DNA of 64,000 nucleotides, taken from Chrysoporthe austroafricana (lineage: Eukaryota; Ascomycota; Sordariomycetes; Diaporthales; Cryphonectriaceae). Positions 32,358 to 45,200 of the stretch are shown in pieces. The notes under the pieces were generated by a model. That model did not search any database. It saw nothing but the letters and a program-made list of their open reading frames with translations, and had not been told where the DNA came from. Each line of letters begins with the position of its first letter. Position 1 is the stretch's first letter. The translations under genes were made by a program, and so were the position numbers. The DNA is taken from the NCBI GenBank assembly GCA_001051155.2, contig JYIP02000004.1, positions 2,536,383 through 2,600,382 of the forward strand, given 5' to 3'.

Positions 32358-35300
32358 CTATACGGAGTGTGAGGCTCTTGCGCATAAAGCATGCTCGGCT
32401 GATGTGTATTGGTTTTGTCAATGGGACGAAAAAAGCGTCGTTTTCACGTGCTATGATGCCCACAGTTGATGGAGCACAAGGGAAGACAAACTACCGGCTA
32501 CTATTATCCAGTCGATGGCGTTGGCGATCATGTATGGGCGTTTGTTTGACGGAGGACATCGTAGACTTGGGCCGGACTTTTCTGCTGCTGGGGCCCACAT
32601 GGAAGATTACAGCAAGGGACAAGACAGGACAATATGCTGGGAGCATGAGCACACATGCTGCTGCTTTGTGTACGCATCTATACGTCGTGTACAATACCAT
32701 GTATGAATGTGGATGAAGATCATTTTGGCGAAAGCTTATCGGGCTCGATCTCAGCCTTGTTGATCGGCACTGAGACGCATTCGTGCCAAGGCATAGCGGG
32801 GCTCGATAGTTATTCTTCTAACGATGGACTCTTATTTCTACCTTAGGTACCCAGTTCCTGCTCGCGTTAGACGAGGCAGCATGCGGAGCGGGAGAGCTCG
32901 GCTCTCGGCGAAAGCCTCATTCTGTTGCACCTAGTAGGGGCTTGATGAAGGGTGTTCAACAATGCAGAGCAGCAGTGGGGAAATTGGTGTGGTTTCAAGA
33001 CAGTCAGTCGTTTCACAGCGAACTCGGCTCCTGATAGCTATGGGTCTCAATAAGCAGGAACGTATCATCCTGCGTACTGGACCTAAGTAGCCTCAACGAC
33101 TCGAGCGTCTGTGCTGTCCTTCCCCTCCCTATCAGCACCGTGCCGGTCCTCTCAGCTCTTCAATATCTTTCATATGCAGGACTCATTCATGGGCAGTAGG
33201 CAAAGTTAGGAGTTTTGGCTTGTACTTTCTCTTGTGGATCGGGAAGAGGGGGAGGGGGGTTGAAGGTTTGAGGCATGTGGGCGAGGCAGGCAGGTTTCAG
33301 CCCTGCAGCGTAGCGGTTCGTCCCAACCTCGTTTGAGATGTCCCTGCCCGCCGGCGGCGCCCGGTTTCCTGACGACGTCGATCGAAACATCTGTGTGGCA
33401 AACAAGGAGAAACGAACGGCTGCCTGCCTGCCTTGGACTGTGGGGAATCCTGAGGGCGTACGCAGGATCTGTCGAGAGGTCTACAAATTAAATGCACCGG
33501 CGGCTTATTCAGCTGATATTCCTGTACCCGGGTGCTTACGAGACGTCTCCATCCGGCAGATGTAAATCCCCATGCGGTGTCAGTTCTCGCAGGACTGTTA
33601 TGTGTCCTTGTAGAGTTCTCGCTGGTGCCGGTCTTGTCCAGAGAGTATTCACGAAATATTACTCCTGCGCCAAGCTACTGCTTATATACGGCGTCCGCGG
33701 CTTATTGGCGGCACAAGGCTGTGGCCGGAATCTGGGCCGCCTTCAGTTTGCCGCCGCTGAGCCACCAGGGGAGCTCACTGGAGCTGTCTGTCTCTGCGCA
33801 ACATGACCTAGGAAGGAGGGGGCAAACAACCTGTTAGTGGCTGTGCCCCCTGTTATTTCGCCTGTTTCTGAACAACCTGTGAATCCTCTTCCCGTATTGT
33901 CTCCGCTGGTCTTGTAAGTACACTCCAGCAAAGAGAGGGCGGATGTATTCAGGTATCCCTACAATTCAGTTAAGCAGGGGCAAGTTTTATTAGGCCGAGC
34001 CACTCTTGAGGTGAAGGTGAAGAGCCTGCAGAGAGGATTCTGCGTATATGGGCATGATGTAGTATTATTCCAAATGAGAGGCGGGGGGAGCCCATCTGCT
34101 CATTCAGCAGTATACGCCTGGCCGAGAGCAGATGCTCAGCAACAGACCTGGGCTTGCGCATAAGGAGACAACCGCCAGTTAGTAGGACCTTGGGCATATT
34201 GCGGCTTTGGTAAACTACAGAAGGGAGATCCGTCTCCGTGGCCATGCGGAAGCTTCTGGCAGTCGTGGTAAGAAACCAGCTCCCAGGCCCCTATGAAAGA
34301 AAGCCTTGTGCCACCGAGTTGTGGTGAGGCCCTGCGAGGCGAGGAGAACGAGGACTTGCAAGCAAGCTGCCCCTCCATGCGAGGCGCCCTGCCCCTCATG
34401 GCCAGTGCTTACTACTGGTACCACGCCTGCACGCCTGCACCCTCACCCGCCCTCTCTGGAGCACTCCCTGTCATTAATTGGCCCAGATGGCATGATTGGG
34501 AAGGTGCTACCCCGTTCCTCCTCCGCGACTCATTGGTCGGAGCCGCTGGGGCTTCTGTGCTCCTCGCTCCTTTTCAGAAGCCTCTTCCCGCCATTTCTCC
34601 TCCCGAGGAAACAATTGCTCTCTCGCAATCGTCAACCTCGTGCGGACCGGCTGTTGTTGCTCACGATACCTCAGGGGGACGCCTCCTTTTCCCACGGCTG
34701 TTTCCTTTCCTCTCTCCTATCTCGTTGTTTTCTGCTCTGCCAGTCTATCTGCTCTGCTTTTCCGTCTCCTCTCTACTACTCTCCTCTCGTCTCCTCTCGT
34801 CTCCTCACTTTCTCTCGATCTGCGTCTCCGTCTCCAGCTGCTTCCGCTGCTTCTCTCCCGTCCTTACTGCTCTCTCGATCGGCACCCATACCATTCGAAT
34901 CCTCTTCGAGCGTCGGGATTCCTCTTGTGCACTTCTCGCATCTTCTACCAGCTCCTCCTCGTCCGCGTGCGAAAACTTTCCTTACGTCGACTGAGCGCTT
35001 CTCCGCTGCTTCTTTGGCTGTTGGAAAGCTTCCACTTGGCTCCCGGAATATCGTTCTACAACACGTTGCGACTATACGCCGCACCGGAGGGGCTGCTAGT
35101 GGCTGCAGATCACAGCAGGGAGCTTTGAGAAGACTAGTCGTCGCAGTGAAGAACCAGCAGGGACTATACGCGCAGCAGGGACCAGATTGGACACTATACG
35201 CCACAGTATAGAGACTGCTGTTGAGGACTATCGCCACGAGATAGACCCACAGGAGTAACACCCGGGGGTACAGTTCTCTATTGTCAAGTTTGTGCAGACC

Positions 35301-35502
35301 GGGAGGCTCGAGAGATTGCTTTCTCCTCCGGAGCTTGCCCCGCCTCAGCCCTCACTTTTCATACAGCTCAAGCTGCTACCCGCCGAGGGTACAGTTCATT
35401 TGGGGCCCCCCTCCTTGGACTTGAGCTCTCGCGCGCTTGTCCTCACCCACCACAGCCACTACAACACTCTTCACCAGTCACCACTGCGACAAGCTGCCCA
35501 AC
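32358..35502. other. 3.1-kb spacer and pyrimidine-rich Pub1 leader
   Basis: No gene supported. The first part is the 3' flank of the Asg1-like gene. From about 34680 to 35480 the plus strand is CT-rich (CTCCTCTCGTCTCCTCTCGT near 34790) and probably promoter/5' leader of the RNA-binding protein gene. Three ACTATACGC copies and a hairpin lie at 35071-35211 (listed separately). Several upstream ATGs with short frames occur in this leader. Confidence 0.55.
35071..35211 (+). promoter_or_regulatory. ACTATACGC repeats and hairpin in the Pub1 upstream leader
   Basis: ACTATACGC occurs at 35071, 35163 and 35193. The last copy is part of a perfect 6-bp stem with a 6-nt loop: CTATAC (35194-35199), GCCACA, GTATAG (35206-35211). 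It sits 290-430 bases upstream of the start codon, in what is probably the 5' leader or core promoter. Function is inferred only from repetition and symmetry. Confidence 0.4.
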
Positions 35503-37151
35503 ATGGCAGACACTGGTGCTCCCGGAAGCCAGCTTCCCCCACCGCCGCAGCCCAATGCTGGAGCACCAGGCTACGAGAACGGCCAGAACGGCTCTTCCAA
35601 CGCCCATATGCCTCCCCCGCCTCTGCACATCCCCCCTAACACGAACCCGATTCCTACCGCTGTCACCTCGCCCATGTCTGGCGACCAGATCATGTCTCCC
35701 TCCAGCGGCGGCCCTTTCCCCCGACGTGCTGCGCCCGAGCCTAACAAGCGAGCCTTGTATGTCGGCGGCCTGGACCCTCGTGTCACCGAGGATGTTTTGC
35801 GCCAGATCTTCGAGACGACTGGGCACGTCCAGAATGTCAAGATCATCCCCGACAAGAACGTAAGTGGCATCAACACCTCCAGCAGTCTTGCGCCGGTGAG
35901 GCTTACTGACATGTGATACCTTGTCCAGGCCAAGGGCTACAACTACGGCTTCGTCGAGTATGACGACCCTGGCGCAGCCGAGCGTGCCATGCAGACTCTG
36001 AACGGCCGTCGCGTCCACCAGATGGTACGTCTGCCCTTGTATCTCGACCCGAGCCCGCAGCAAGAGCTAACAGGTGTACAGGAGATCCGTGTGAACTGGG
36101 CTTATCAGTCCAACACGGCCAGTAAGGAGGACACGTCGAACCACTTCCACATCTTTGTGGGCGATCTGTCGAACGAGGTCAACGATGAGGTCCTGCTGCA
36201 GGCGTTCTCTGCCTTCGGCTCGGTTTCTGAGGCCCGCGTCATGTGGGACATGAAGACCGGCCGCTCTCGTGGCTACGGCTTTGTCGCGTTCCGTGACCGG
36301 CCCGAGGCCGAGAAGGCGCTGAGCTCTATGGACGGCGAGTGGTTGGGTTCGCGTGCGATCCGCTGCAACTGGGCCAACCAGAAGGGCCAGCCCTCGATCG
36401 CCCAGCAGCAGGCCATGCAGGCTATGGGCATGACTCCCACCACACCCTACGGCCATCACCACTTCCCCACGCATGGCGTCCACAGCTACGACATGATCGT
36501 TAGCCAGACCCCCGCTTGGCAAACCACCTGCTATGTTGGCAACCTGACCCCGTACACGACCCAGAACGACCTCGTCCCCCTGTTCTCCAACTTTGGGTAC
36601 GTCGTCGAGTCGCGCTTCCAGGCCGACCGCGGGTTTGCCTTCATCAAGATGGACACCCACGAGAATGCCGCCATGGCGATCTGCCAGCTCAACGGCTATA
36701 ATGTTAACGGCCGGCCGTTGAAGTGCAGCGTAAGTGTCTTACGGGCCTCATCCAAGGTAGTTCAAGGGGAAACTAACATTTTACTCAGTGGGGCAAAGAC
36801 AAGACCCCCAACCCTCAGGCGTTCGATCCCAACCAGGCCTATAGCCCACAGAGTGCTCAAGCTCCTGGTTTCCCTGGCACGCCCAACACATACTTCCCTC
36901 AGTATAGTGGTAAGTGAATGAGGTCTCCTCACACAAGTCGGCCTTCACCCTACTGACAACACATAGCTGCACAGTACGGCCAGCAGGGTAACTACGGCGG
37001 TCCTGCTGCCCAGTCGCCTGCGGGCTACGGTCCCCAGATGGGCTTCAGCGGCCCTCCCAGTGCCGGTGGCTATGGTCGGGGCCAGCAGCCTCCCAACGCC
37101 CAATGGACTCCTCAGCCTCCAAGCGCTGGGTACGGCGGTTACCAGGGCTGA
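35503..37151 (+). CDS. pub1: TIA-1/Pub1-type RNA-binding protein with three RRMs
   Basis: Five exons (35503-35859, 35929-36024, 36082-36729, 36789-36909, 36967-37151) give 468 residues. After a Pro-rich N-terminus, RRM1 (about 84-158) has RNP2 LYVGGL and RNP1 KGYNYGFVEY, RRM2 (173-249) has IFVGDL and RGYGFVAF, and RRM3 (about 300-370) has CYVGNL and RGFAFIKM. The ends of RRM2 (RCNWANQKG) and RRM3 (WGKDK) are typical of TIA-1/TIAR and Pub1. The C-terminal 100 residues are Gln/Gly/Pro/Tyr-rich, a prion-like tail of the kind that drives stress-granule assembly. Family members bind U-rich RNA and act in mRNA stability, splicing and stress granules. Introns are 57-69 bp. RRM1 spans two introns. 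Confidence 0.95.
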
Positions 37152-39432
37152 TCTGCGACGCCTCCTCAGTACCGCCTTGAGTTCGAATTGTGTTTCATTT
37201 ATAGTTGATACTCTTCGCTAGTCTCGCTGCGACGGTCCTATCGAAATGGCGCAATAGCGAAAGGTTCTTGGATGGACGTGCCGGTCTACCGGGTTTGTCT
37301 TTTGACAGCGTTGACGACTTTTATTCACTCTCACGGGCACTTACTTGGTGGATTTCGGACGGGTTGTTGGTCACTCGGATGTCCTTGTGTACTTTCTCAC
37401 CTGCCCACACTTCTTGACCAGTCGTGTTTTTTTTCAACTGTTTCTTTCCCTATTCTTATTGAAGTATGCTGCCTTGATGTCGCCTCCACGGGACGGAAAA
37501 CTTGTTGGGACGTGTATTCGTCGTGTTGTTTGCGCGCGCTGGATACCACCTTCGCATTGCTGGGTGTTGTCAGGCTGACTGAAGTCCTGACTTTGGTTTG
37601 AAAACTGGCGAGAATGGGGCATGTGCATTCGATGCGGTACACAGGGTATGGGATGACTTGACGAATTCTCTACTTCTCACTCACTGCGAAATCATATTTT
37701 CCGATTCTTCTTCTTTTTACCTTTTTATATTCTTTTCATTTTATCTTGGACAATGACTATGCTGCTTGGCGGTCGGGGGCACGGGGAAGTGGTTGCGCGC
37801 AGCACAGGATCTGCATGATCAGGTTTCCTAGGTTTGACAGATCAGTGAGGGATGACGGCCAACGCAGGTTTGCGCTGCGGTTGTCCAGGACCGTGGTGAG
37901 ACGTATGAGGAGATCTGGTACAGCTGGTGGTACGAGGGTGAAATTGATATCCGGTTTCTGGACACCCAGGAGCCTCTTGTGGCCCTACTCCGTAAATGTC
38001 CTGAGACGACTGGCTCGTTGCCTGTGGCCCGGCGTGTTCACCGGCGGGACTCAGAACGGGGCCCCAGGCTTTGGATGGCCGTCGTACGGCGACTGCAGCT
38101 TTGGGAGACATGCAGGCAAGAATGCTTGAACACTGAGACATTGCGGCCAGCCCGCCTTCTGGATCTTCTTATTGCCATACTAAGAGGGACGCTGCAGAGA
38201 TTGAACAGAGTGCCTCTTGACGAGAGAGGGCTGACCGGCTGGTTGCACTGCTCAAGTGCCGAGGCACGAACCGCGGATGACATAGGTGACACGCTGTAGG
38301 CCTGCCGATCGGTTCATAGCGTTACTTAGTACTGTGTGACACGCTGCAGGCCCCTGGGGGGGCTTGACAGTGGCCGCTAGTGCCCAACCTCTGCCCAGAT
38401 AGGCACCCAGTGGCACCGTCGCCCAGTAACCCTCGCTGAAATGCGGGCGCGTGAGCTACTGCACCTCAGGGAGCAGAAGGAAGAGCAGGAATCAATCTCT
38501 GCGCGGGTTCTCTAGCAAGCTTGTGCCTGCCGCTCCCTCCTCGTCTCGTCCGTTCGCGAGAGCAGACCAGACGGCGGAAGCACTGGGAACGCCGGGAGCA
38601 GAGAAGACCAGACCAGACCAGACCAGACCAGGCCATTCCTGACCAGACCACTTAACGATTCCTGACCTGACCATTTTCCAGACGGGTCGAGGCCTGCATC
38701 CATCCACCATCCCACCCATCCCAATGCATTCCGCCCAACACGGCCTTGGAACATCGTCACCGGTCTATACCCGTCACACCCCCCTGTGACGTTTTACCTC
38801 CTGTGATCCGGCGCATCCATTCATTCTCACGATTAATTCCTAGCCCGACGACGCGCGGGTGTTTTCTTCGACATCATCAAGGGCCGGTTCGTGCCCAATC
38901 GAAAGCTACTCAGTACAGCGCACGTCCCTTCTGCCTCCAGCCTAGCAGGCCTCAGTCGACGATCCGGTTCGTGTTCGATTGGCCCGGTCCAGAGAAGACC
39001 TTTTACCAAGGCCGTGTCCGCCCTCCTCCCGGCCTGCTGCTGGTGTCATTGGAGCCCCCAGTGGCCCCCCTCCCCTCCTCCCTCCTTGGACAGGCCAGCC
39101 CACTTTTTCTCCCATAGTATCCACGCGCCTTGGGTGCCGTCAGCGACGACATTTGCGTTGCTGCCCACCCGCTGTGCTGCTCTAGGGTCTGGATCCTGGG
39201 CGCTTCGATACCTGATACCTCTACCTGCCTCCAGGTTCCTGGACAAAGAGAAAGCCCGCCGATCTCCCACAACTCCGTGGTAAGACACCGAACGAAACGG
39301 GACGACAACCCTCTCAGGCCTACCTGGGCACATCGTCGCCCAGCCCGCCTCCTTATTTCTGCCGCCAGTCGTGCTGCGACGTCGACTCGATACCAATTGC
39401 GACGTCCCACGTAATCGACGACCGCAGCAGCC
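37152..39432. other. 2.3-kb spacer between Pub1 and Yak1 genes
   Basis: It begins with the T-rich 3' flank of Pub1 (TTTTTACCTTTTTATATTC near 37720). An open plus-strand stretch without ATG at its start, 37856-38299, is not explained by any gene (see findings). A GACCA pentamer repeat lies at 38606-38650. From about 38680 on, the DNA is CT-rich and is the probable Yak1 promoter and leader. Confidence 0.5.
38606..38650. repeat. GACCA pentanucleotide repeat
   Basis: Five exact tandem GACCA units at 38606-38630, and two more at 38641-38650 after a 10-base break, about 0.8 kb upstream of the Yak1 start codon. Confidence 0.9.
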
Positions 39433-42295
39433 ATGGATCCGTGGGGCGGCCCAGCCTACCACGATCCCGCCGGCGCGCCCAGGAGATACAATGGCAACAG
39501 CCAGATGAGCCCGAGGGACTACGCGGGCCAGCAGGGCCAGGCGCCAGCAGGCTTCAAGTACGACCAGTACCCCGGAGGTCTTAGTTCGCATGCCTCTCCC
39601 AACCCGGCCACTTCCCCCATCACCACGCCGCAGCTCCGCGATAACAACGGTGATGTCGCTATGGCCGACGCAAACGACCCATACGCAAGCATGAAGTATC
39701 CCATGCGCCCTCACCACTCGCAGCACGTCTCCTCTGGCAGCCGCTCCTCCGCGCTGCACTCCCCCCCAGAGCCGTCCGCCGCTGCCCAACGGTACTCGCC
39801 GATGGAGGTCCTGTCACCAACCTCGCCGTACGCGAAATCTGGCGCCAGCCAGTTCTCGGCGCCCCCAACAACGCGACAGTCGCCGAGCAGGCCCACCGAT
39901 TACCAGTCACCGCAGAGCCCGTACTACCAGAGCGGCCGGACGTCATCAGCGCAGCCGCCCACAATGGCCGCTGGAGTCGAATCACATTACCCGTTCGGCA
40001 ATGTCCTCAGTCCCGCCGGCAGGAACGAGACCTGGCAGAACGACCCGACGTCTCCTCGGAGGCTCACCTCCATGCCAGCGGGGCCGCTGGTGAATAAAGG
40101 ACCGGTACCTGAATTCAGGAAAATACGAACGGCGCAGGATCTGCGGCCAAAGGTCAACGCGCAACCCGCGTTCCGGCGAGCAAACCCAGAGGGCGGTTTT
40201 ATTAGTGTCCGTACCTTCATTGCTTCTTCAGTTCTGTCCACTGCTGACGCTCCGATGACAGCCCCTTCAAGCCCTGACCGTTCACCTGCCATCGACGTAC
40301 CGCATCTGCAACCCGAGCTTCAAGTATGAGTCATCACGGAACCCACGACGAGTCCTCACCAAGCCCAGCAAGGGCTGCAAGAACGATGGATATGACAACG
40401 AGGACAGTGATTACATTTTATATGTCAATGATATACTTGGGTCTGAGGAGGCGGGGCACAAGTGAGTACACCGTGGGCATCCTCAGGTAGCCACGAGAAG
40501 CTGACCAGCTTGCACAGGAACCGGTACTTGATCTTGGACGTGCTCGGCCAGGGGACCTTCGGCCAGGTCGTCAAGTGTCAGAATCTGAAGACCCAGGAAG
40601 TCGTTGCAGTCAAGGTCATCAAGAACCGGACTGCATATTTCAACCAGAGCATGATGGAGGTGTCTGTTCTGGACTTGGTATGTCGTCTGGGAGCTGCATA
40701 AACAGAATGTGTCGCTGATAATTGGTAGCTCAACACAAAGCTGGACAAGAACGACGACCACCATCTGCTGAGGCTCAAGGATACCTTCATACACAGGCAA
40801 CACTTGTGCTTGGTCTTCGAGCTCCTCAGTGTGAATCTGTACGAGCTGATCAAGCAGAACCAGTTCCGGGGTCTTAGTACCACACTAGTCCGGGTCTTTG
40901 CCCAACAGCTCCTGAATGGACTGGCTCTCCTAAACAAGGCGAGGCTCATACACTGCGACTTGAAACCAGAGAACATCCTCCTTAAGAACCTCGAAAGTCC
41001 AATCATCAAGATTATCGACTTTGGTTCGGCTTGCGACGAGCGACAGACAGTGTACACGTACATCCAGTCAAGATTCTACCGGTCACCTGAGGTGTTGTTG
41101 GGGCTGCCGTACTCCTCAGCCATAGATATGTGGTCACTCGGATGCATTGTCGTCGAGCTCTTCCTCGGACTGCCTCTCTTCCCTGGGTCATCTGAGTACA
41201 ATCAGGTCTCCCGTATCGTTGAGATGCTCGGCAACCCGCCAAACTGGATGATCGAGATGGGCAAGCAGGCTGGCGAGTTCTTCGACAAGAAGGCCGACGA
41301 GTTCGGCCGCCGGACATATCAGCTCAAGAGCATGGAGCAGTACTCACGGGAGCACGGCACGAAGGAACAACCTAGCAAGAAATACTTCCAGGCCGACAAC
41401 CTACCTGAGATCATCAAGTCATATCCTATGCCTAGGAAGAACATGAAGCAGATCGAGATCGACCGAGGTATGTTCTCCCCCTCCTCCAAATCTGTCATGT
41501 CTAGACATGTACTAATATCTAGCAGAAATGCAAAACAGGCACGCCTTCATCGACTTCGTCAGAGGCCTCCTCACCATCAACCCGCTCGAGCGGTGGTCGC
41601 CACAGCAGGCGAAGCTGCATCCCTTCATCACGCAGACCAAGTTCACTGGGCCGTTCGTCCCGCCGATGAACCTCAAGGCCAGCTCGCTGAACAGGTCACC
41701 TGCGCCCGGCACGCAACAGCAACAGCAAGCTGAGGCGTTGAGCAAGCAGCGAGCGCAGCAAGCTCAGGCGCAAGCCAACTCGGCCGCGCAGAGCGCCTAC
41801 TCCATGGCGACCTCCCAGTATCAATCACCCAGCCACGCAGGCTCGGTATATGGGGGTGGGATGTATCCAACGAACGGGCCCATGCAATCATCCGGAGCCC
41901 CACCGCCATACGCGGCGCAGTACGGTGGAGCATCTGCGCAGATGCCACCAGCGAACTACGGTGCGGTCACCCAGCAGCCTGGCATGTACCAGCAGGTAGC
42001 GAGGCGGCCGAGGGCATCGACCATGGAGCAGCAACAGAGCGGCATCCCGGCAGCAATACAACGAGTCGCAAGCCACCTCGATCCGAACGCGCCCATTCGG
42101 TTACAGCCCAGCCCAGCGTACTACCCGCCACCGCCAGATGGTGTTGGTCTCCTCGACCAGGCTGCTGGGCGATCTGGCGGGCGCAGAGGCAGCCAGCAGA
42201 CGGGCCGCGGCCGGAGTAATAGGGACTTCATTCGAACTCTCGAGGAGCGGACACTCGAAGAGGGATTTGGTCAGAACAACCATTGGGGCCATTGA
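39433..42295 (+). CDS. yak1: DYRK-family protein kinase Yak1
   Basis: Five exons (39433-40206, 40262-40461, 40518-40677, 40729-41467, 41526-42295) give 880 residues. Residues 1-250 are Pro/Ser/Gln-rich and disordered. LTVHLPSTYRICNPSFKYE and DYILYVNDILG form the DYRK-homology box. The kinase has glycine loop LGQGTFGQVVKC, Lys357 in VAVKVIKN, HCDLKPEN with Asp455, DFG at 475-477, and the DYRK activation loop QTVYTYIQSRFYRSPE, with Tyr489 the expected autophosphorylation site. The tail is Gln/Ala/Pro-rich, with a long QQQQQAEALSKQ stretch and a C-terminal NRDFIRTLEERTLEEGF. Yak1 restrains growth and promotes stress and stationary-phase programmes when PKA and TORC1 are low. Intron 4 ends in tandem TAG-CAG acceptors, giving an optional Ala (see findings). 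Confidence 0.96.
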
Positions 42296-45200
42296 CGGTG
42301 GGGAACGAGGCCACATGGCGACCCTACGATTTTAGGTGGATGATGAATATCCTACCAACACTTGGCATGAGCTGCGAGCAGGCCCGAAGTCTTTGGAGCG
42401 GCCACTGGGAAGACTGGGCAGACTGGGGCTCGATGCATCATCGTGCTCGTCGGTCGCGTGCGTGCAAGGGACCGCAGGTCAAATCCAACCCCCCTGGGGT
42501 AGGCTTGGTACCGCGACTGTAGTCAATACCCTTCGGAGCTCGGGGATGGCATGTGTCCCTGAATCCGCGCTCGATCGAGCCGACGGCCATTGACAGGTTG
42601 GTCGCTCAGCCTAGTTCTTTTCCCGCTTGGGTGCGCCTCGAGGATGGCCGAGTCCGACAGGTAAGACGGACGATCAGCTGAGAGAAGCAAGCAGAGCTCC
42701 TTTTGCGAAGAAACAAACGGAGGACAGCTGGTGGGGAGGTTCTATTCATACATCACGGGTGGGCAAGGGAGGAAGAGCCTCAGCTGTTCTTCACCTCAAC
42801 AACCCACATGCCTTTCTCTGTTTGCAGTTCTTTCTCTTTCCTCGGCTGGTCATTGAACCGCGCGCGGTATGGTGGTTGCTGACATGATATACGAGTGTAT
42901 GAAGAGGGGTCACGACTAGGGCGGATGGGGAGGGTTGGTGGTGGTTGGGGGAGAGAAGTCCTGCCTGGGCTAATGATGCCTCTGAAGCAAAGTGAATCAA
43001 GAAAGATGCATAGCTATGGGATTTTATTTCTTCACTTGTCGTTCTAAGAATTCCACTAAAGACAGATTTTGTGGGATGGGCCGATCCCCGCACTTTGGGC
43101 CTCGAGAACTTTGTCCCTGCTGTGATGGTTCGCTGGGGCGTGGATGGCTTTCAGGCCAGGCTTGCGTTTTCATTGGAGTGACCTACACAAGCCCAGCGAC
43201 ACGCAGGTACTCCGGTCCAACATAACTCCCCAGTCCATCTTACGCGTAGCGGTCGCGCCGCCCCTCAAAACTGTGGCACAGGCCGTCCCTCCGACCCCTA
43301 AATTTACAGGACCTTCCTCGGCCAAACCCCCAAACGCCGCAGCGGATCTAGGGAGGAGGCCCTTGGGTGTGATTTTTCCGGAGCGGGGCGTCTGTTTTCT
43401 TCACGGTGGACAGTGCCGCGCGAGGGGCGTCACGCGGTGTTGAAGGAAAGGGGAGGTGGGTGCCCGGGCGGGCTCGGCCCGGTGCAGTGGGTCTGCGCTA
43501 CGAGGGGTTAAGATACAGGATTATATGCATAACGCAGAGGAATAGGGGTGTTGTATGAGGTGGAAACCTAGACGATGCACAGTGATGACTGTGTAGGTCT
43601 GTGTGGATGAGGTGAGGTGTGGTACAGCGCGGCCGCGGCGGGAGGCGATCCCAGTAAGACTTCCGCTTCCGCGCCTATCTTCGGAGAGAATAACGATAGT
43701 GAGCCTGGAGAGATATTGATCATGCAGGTATAAGGACACGAGCACCTGTCTGTTGTTCATAGACTGTCGGCTTGCGAGAATAGTCAGGCTTCATGGTCGG
43801 CCACAAAAAGCCATATGAATTCTATTTTGGAGTTTTGGGATGTTCTTGGCCCTGACTACTCTACGGCCGAGAGACGTGCCCCTGGTGGTGCTGGCCCACC
43901 CTGGCATATGCGGCCCCCGAAGGCTCTCGTGTGCAGATCTAGCGCCGGCCTCACTCGAAGAGCACTCTGCGCACGTCGAGGCGGAGTATTTCACATGCTT
44001 GGCCTGACACGCAAAGACGCGGCGGCGGCGGATATGGCGCGAACAGATGCCTCTAAGTCCTGTGCGCCGAGGCCAATAAACAACTTCGGGTGTAACATTC
44101 TTCAGCGAACCTGGCGATGGGGGCCTCCTCTGTGGACGAGGTGGTCAGGCCGTCGCCACATACAGCTCGTGTTATCTGAAACAGAAGCTCAGCTCAAGTG
44201 CCCACTACCACCCCAGTTCGGCCGCGGGCGCCGGGGAGGTCGTCTGTGAGGTATGCGCGTGCGCGCGCAAGATACCTACGAGCTACGAGCTATCACTACT
44301 TGGCAGCAGCCGAGGGGACATCGAGAATGAGGTCCGCCATGCGGGTGTGGACGCTCAGCCTCCTACGGACCCGTTCGTGGAGCCCCTAGCGAAAAGAGCA
44401 ACGTGCAGCATGCGTCAAGCAGAGTGAGGTCATCCCGGCCACCCTGGCCGTCCGGAAGGGGGAGGGCTGGGGAGGCTCTGGGGAGGAGGCAACGCACGCG
44501 GTACAGCCTAATGGCCTCCTGGGGACCTCATGCCGGAGGGAAGGCTGTGCTGGTTATGACCTCTCTCGGTCGCCCACCGGCAGCACGTCGGTCGAGGTCG
44601 TGGGCGGTGGTGGGAGCTACCGACAGGCCGGGTGTCACCGCGAGAGACTAAGGCACGGCGGGTCTAAATATAGCCTCCCCCACCCAGACCGCCAGGGGGG
44701 AGGGGAAAGCCCCACCATGCCCACCAGAGCTCCCATAGTGGCAGCTCGGTTAGCAAGCTTACCTGCCCACTACCCTACCACCGTGGACGGGGTAGGGGGG
44801 CCTCGCCGGCGCCAGGCCTGGGTGATGGGGCACCGCGATGCAGGAAGAAACCGGTTTGTCTTGGTTTGTCTTGGGGCTGATTGCCTCTCGCGGAAGGATG
44901 CAGAGTTTGAATGAGAGGTGTTACAGGTTGATTCTGCGAGGTGCTGGGCGTGGGCGTGTAGGGGTCCAATGCATATATGCAACGATACAGTAGACGGGCC
45001 GAGACCCGTGCGTACTGAGAACGTGGCAGCTTGGGTATCGCGCAGGGCCAGGCTAGTTACTAGGTACCCAGTAGAAGCGCCGACCAGCCCCCCGGGCGCA
45101 CCACCGTGCAGTATCTTACCTAACCGTTGTATGGTTCTGTGTCTCAGCTGGTGATTCACCACGTACGCCGGGCACGATATGGGAAGAGGCAGAGAGCGAC

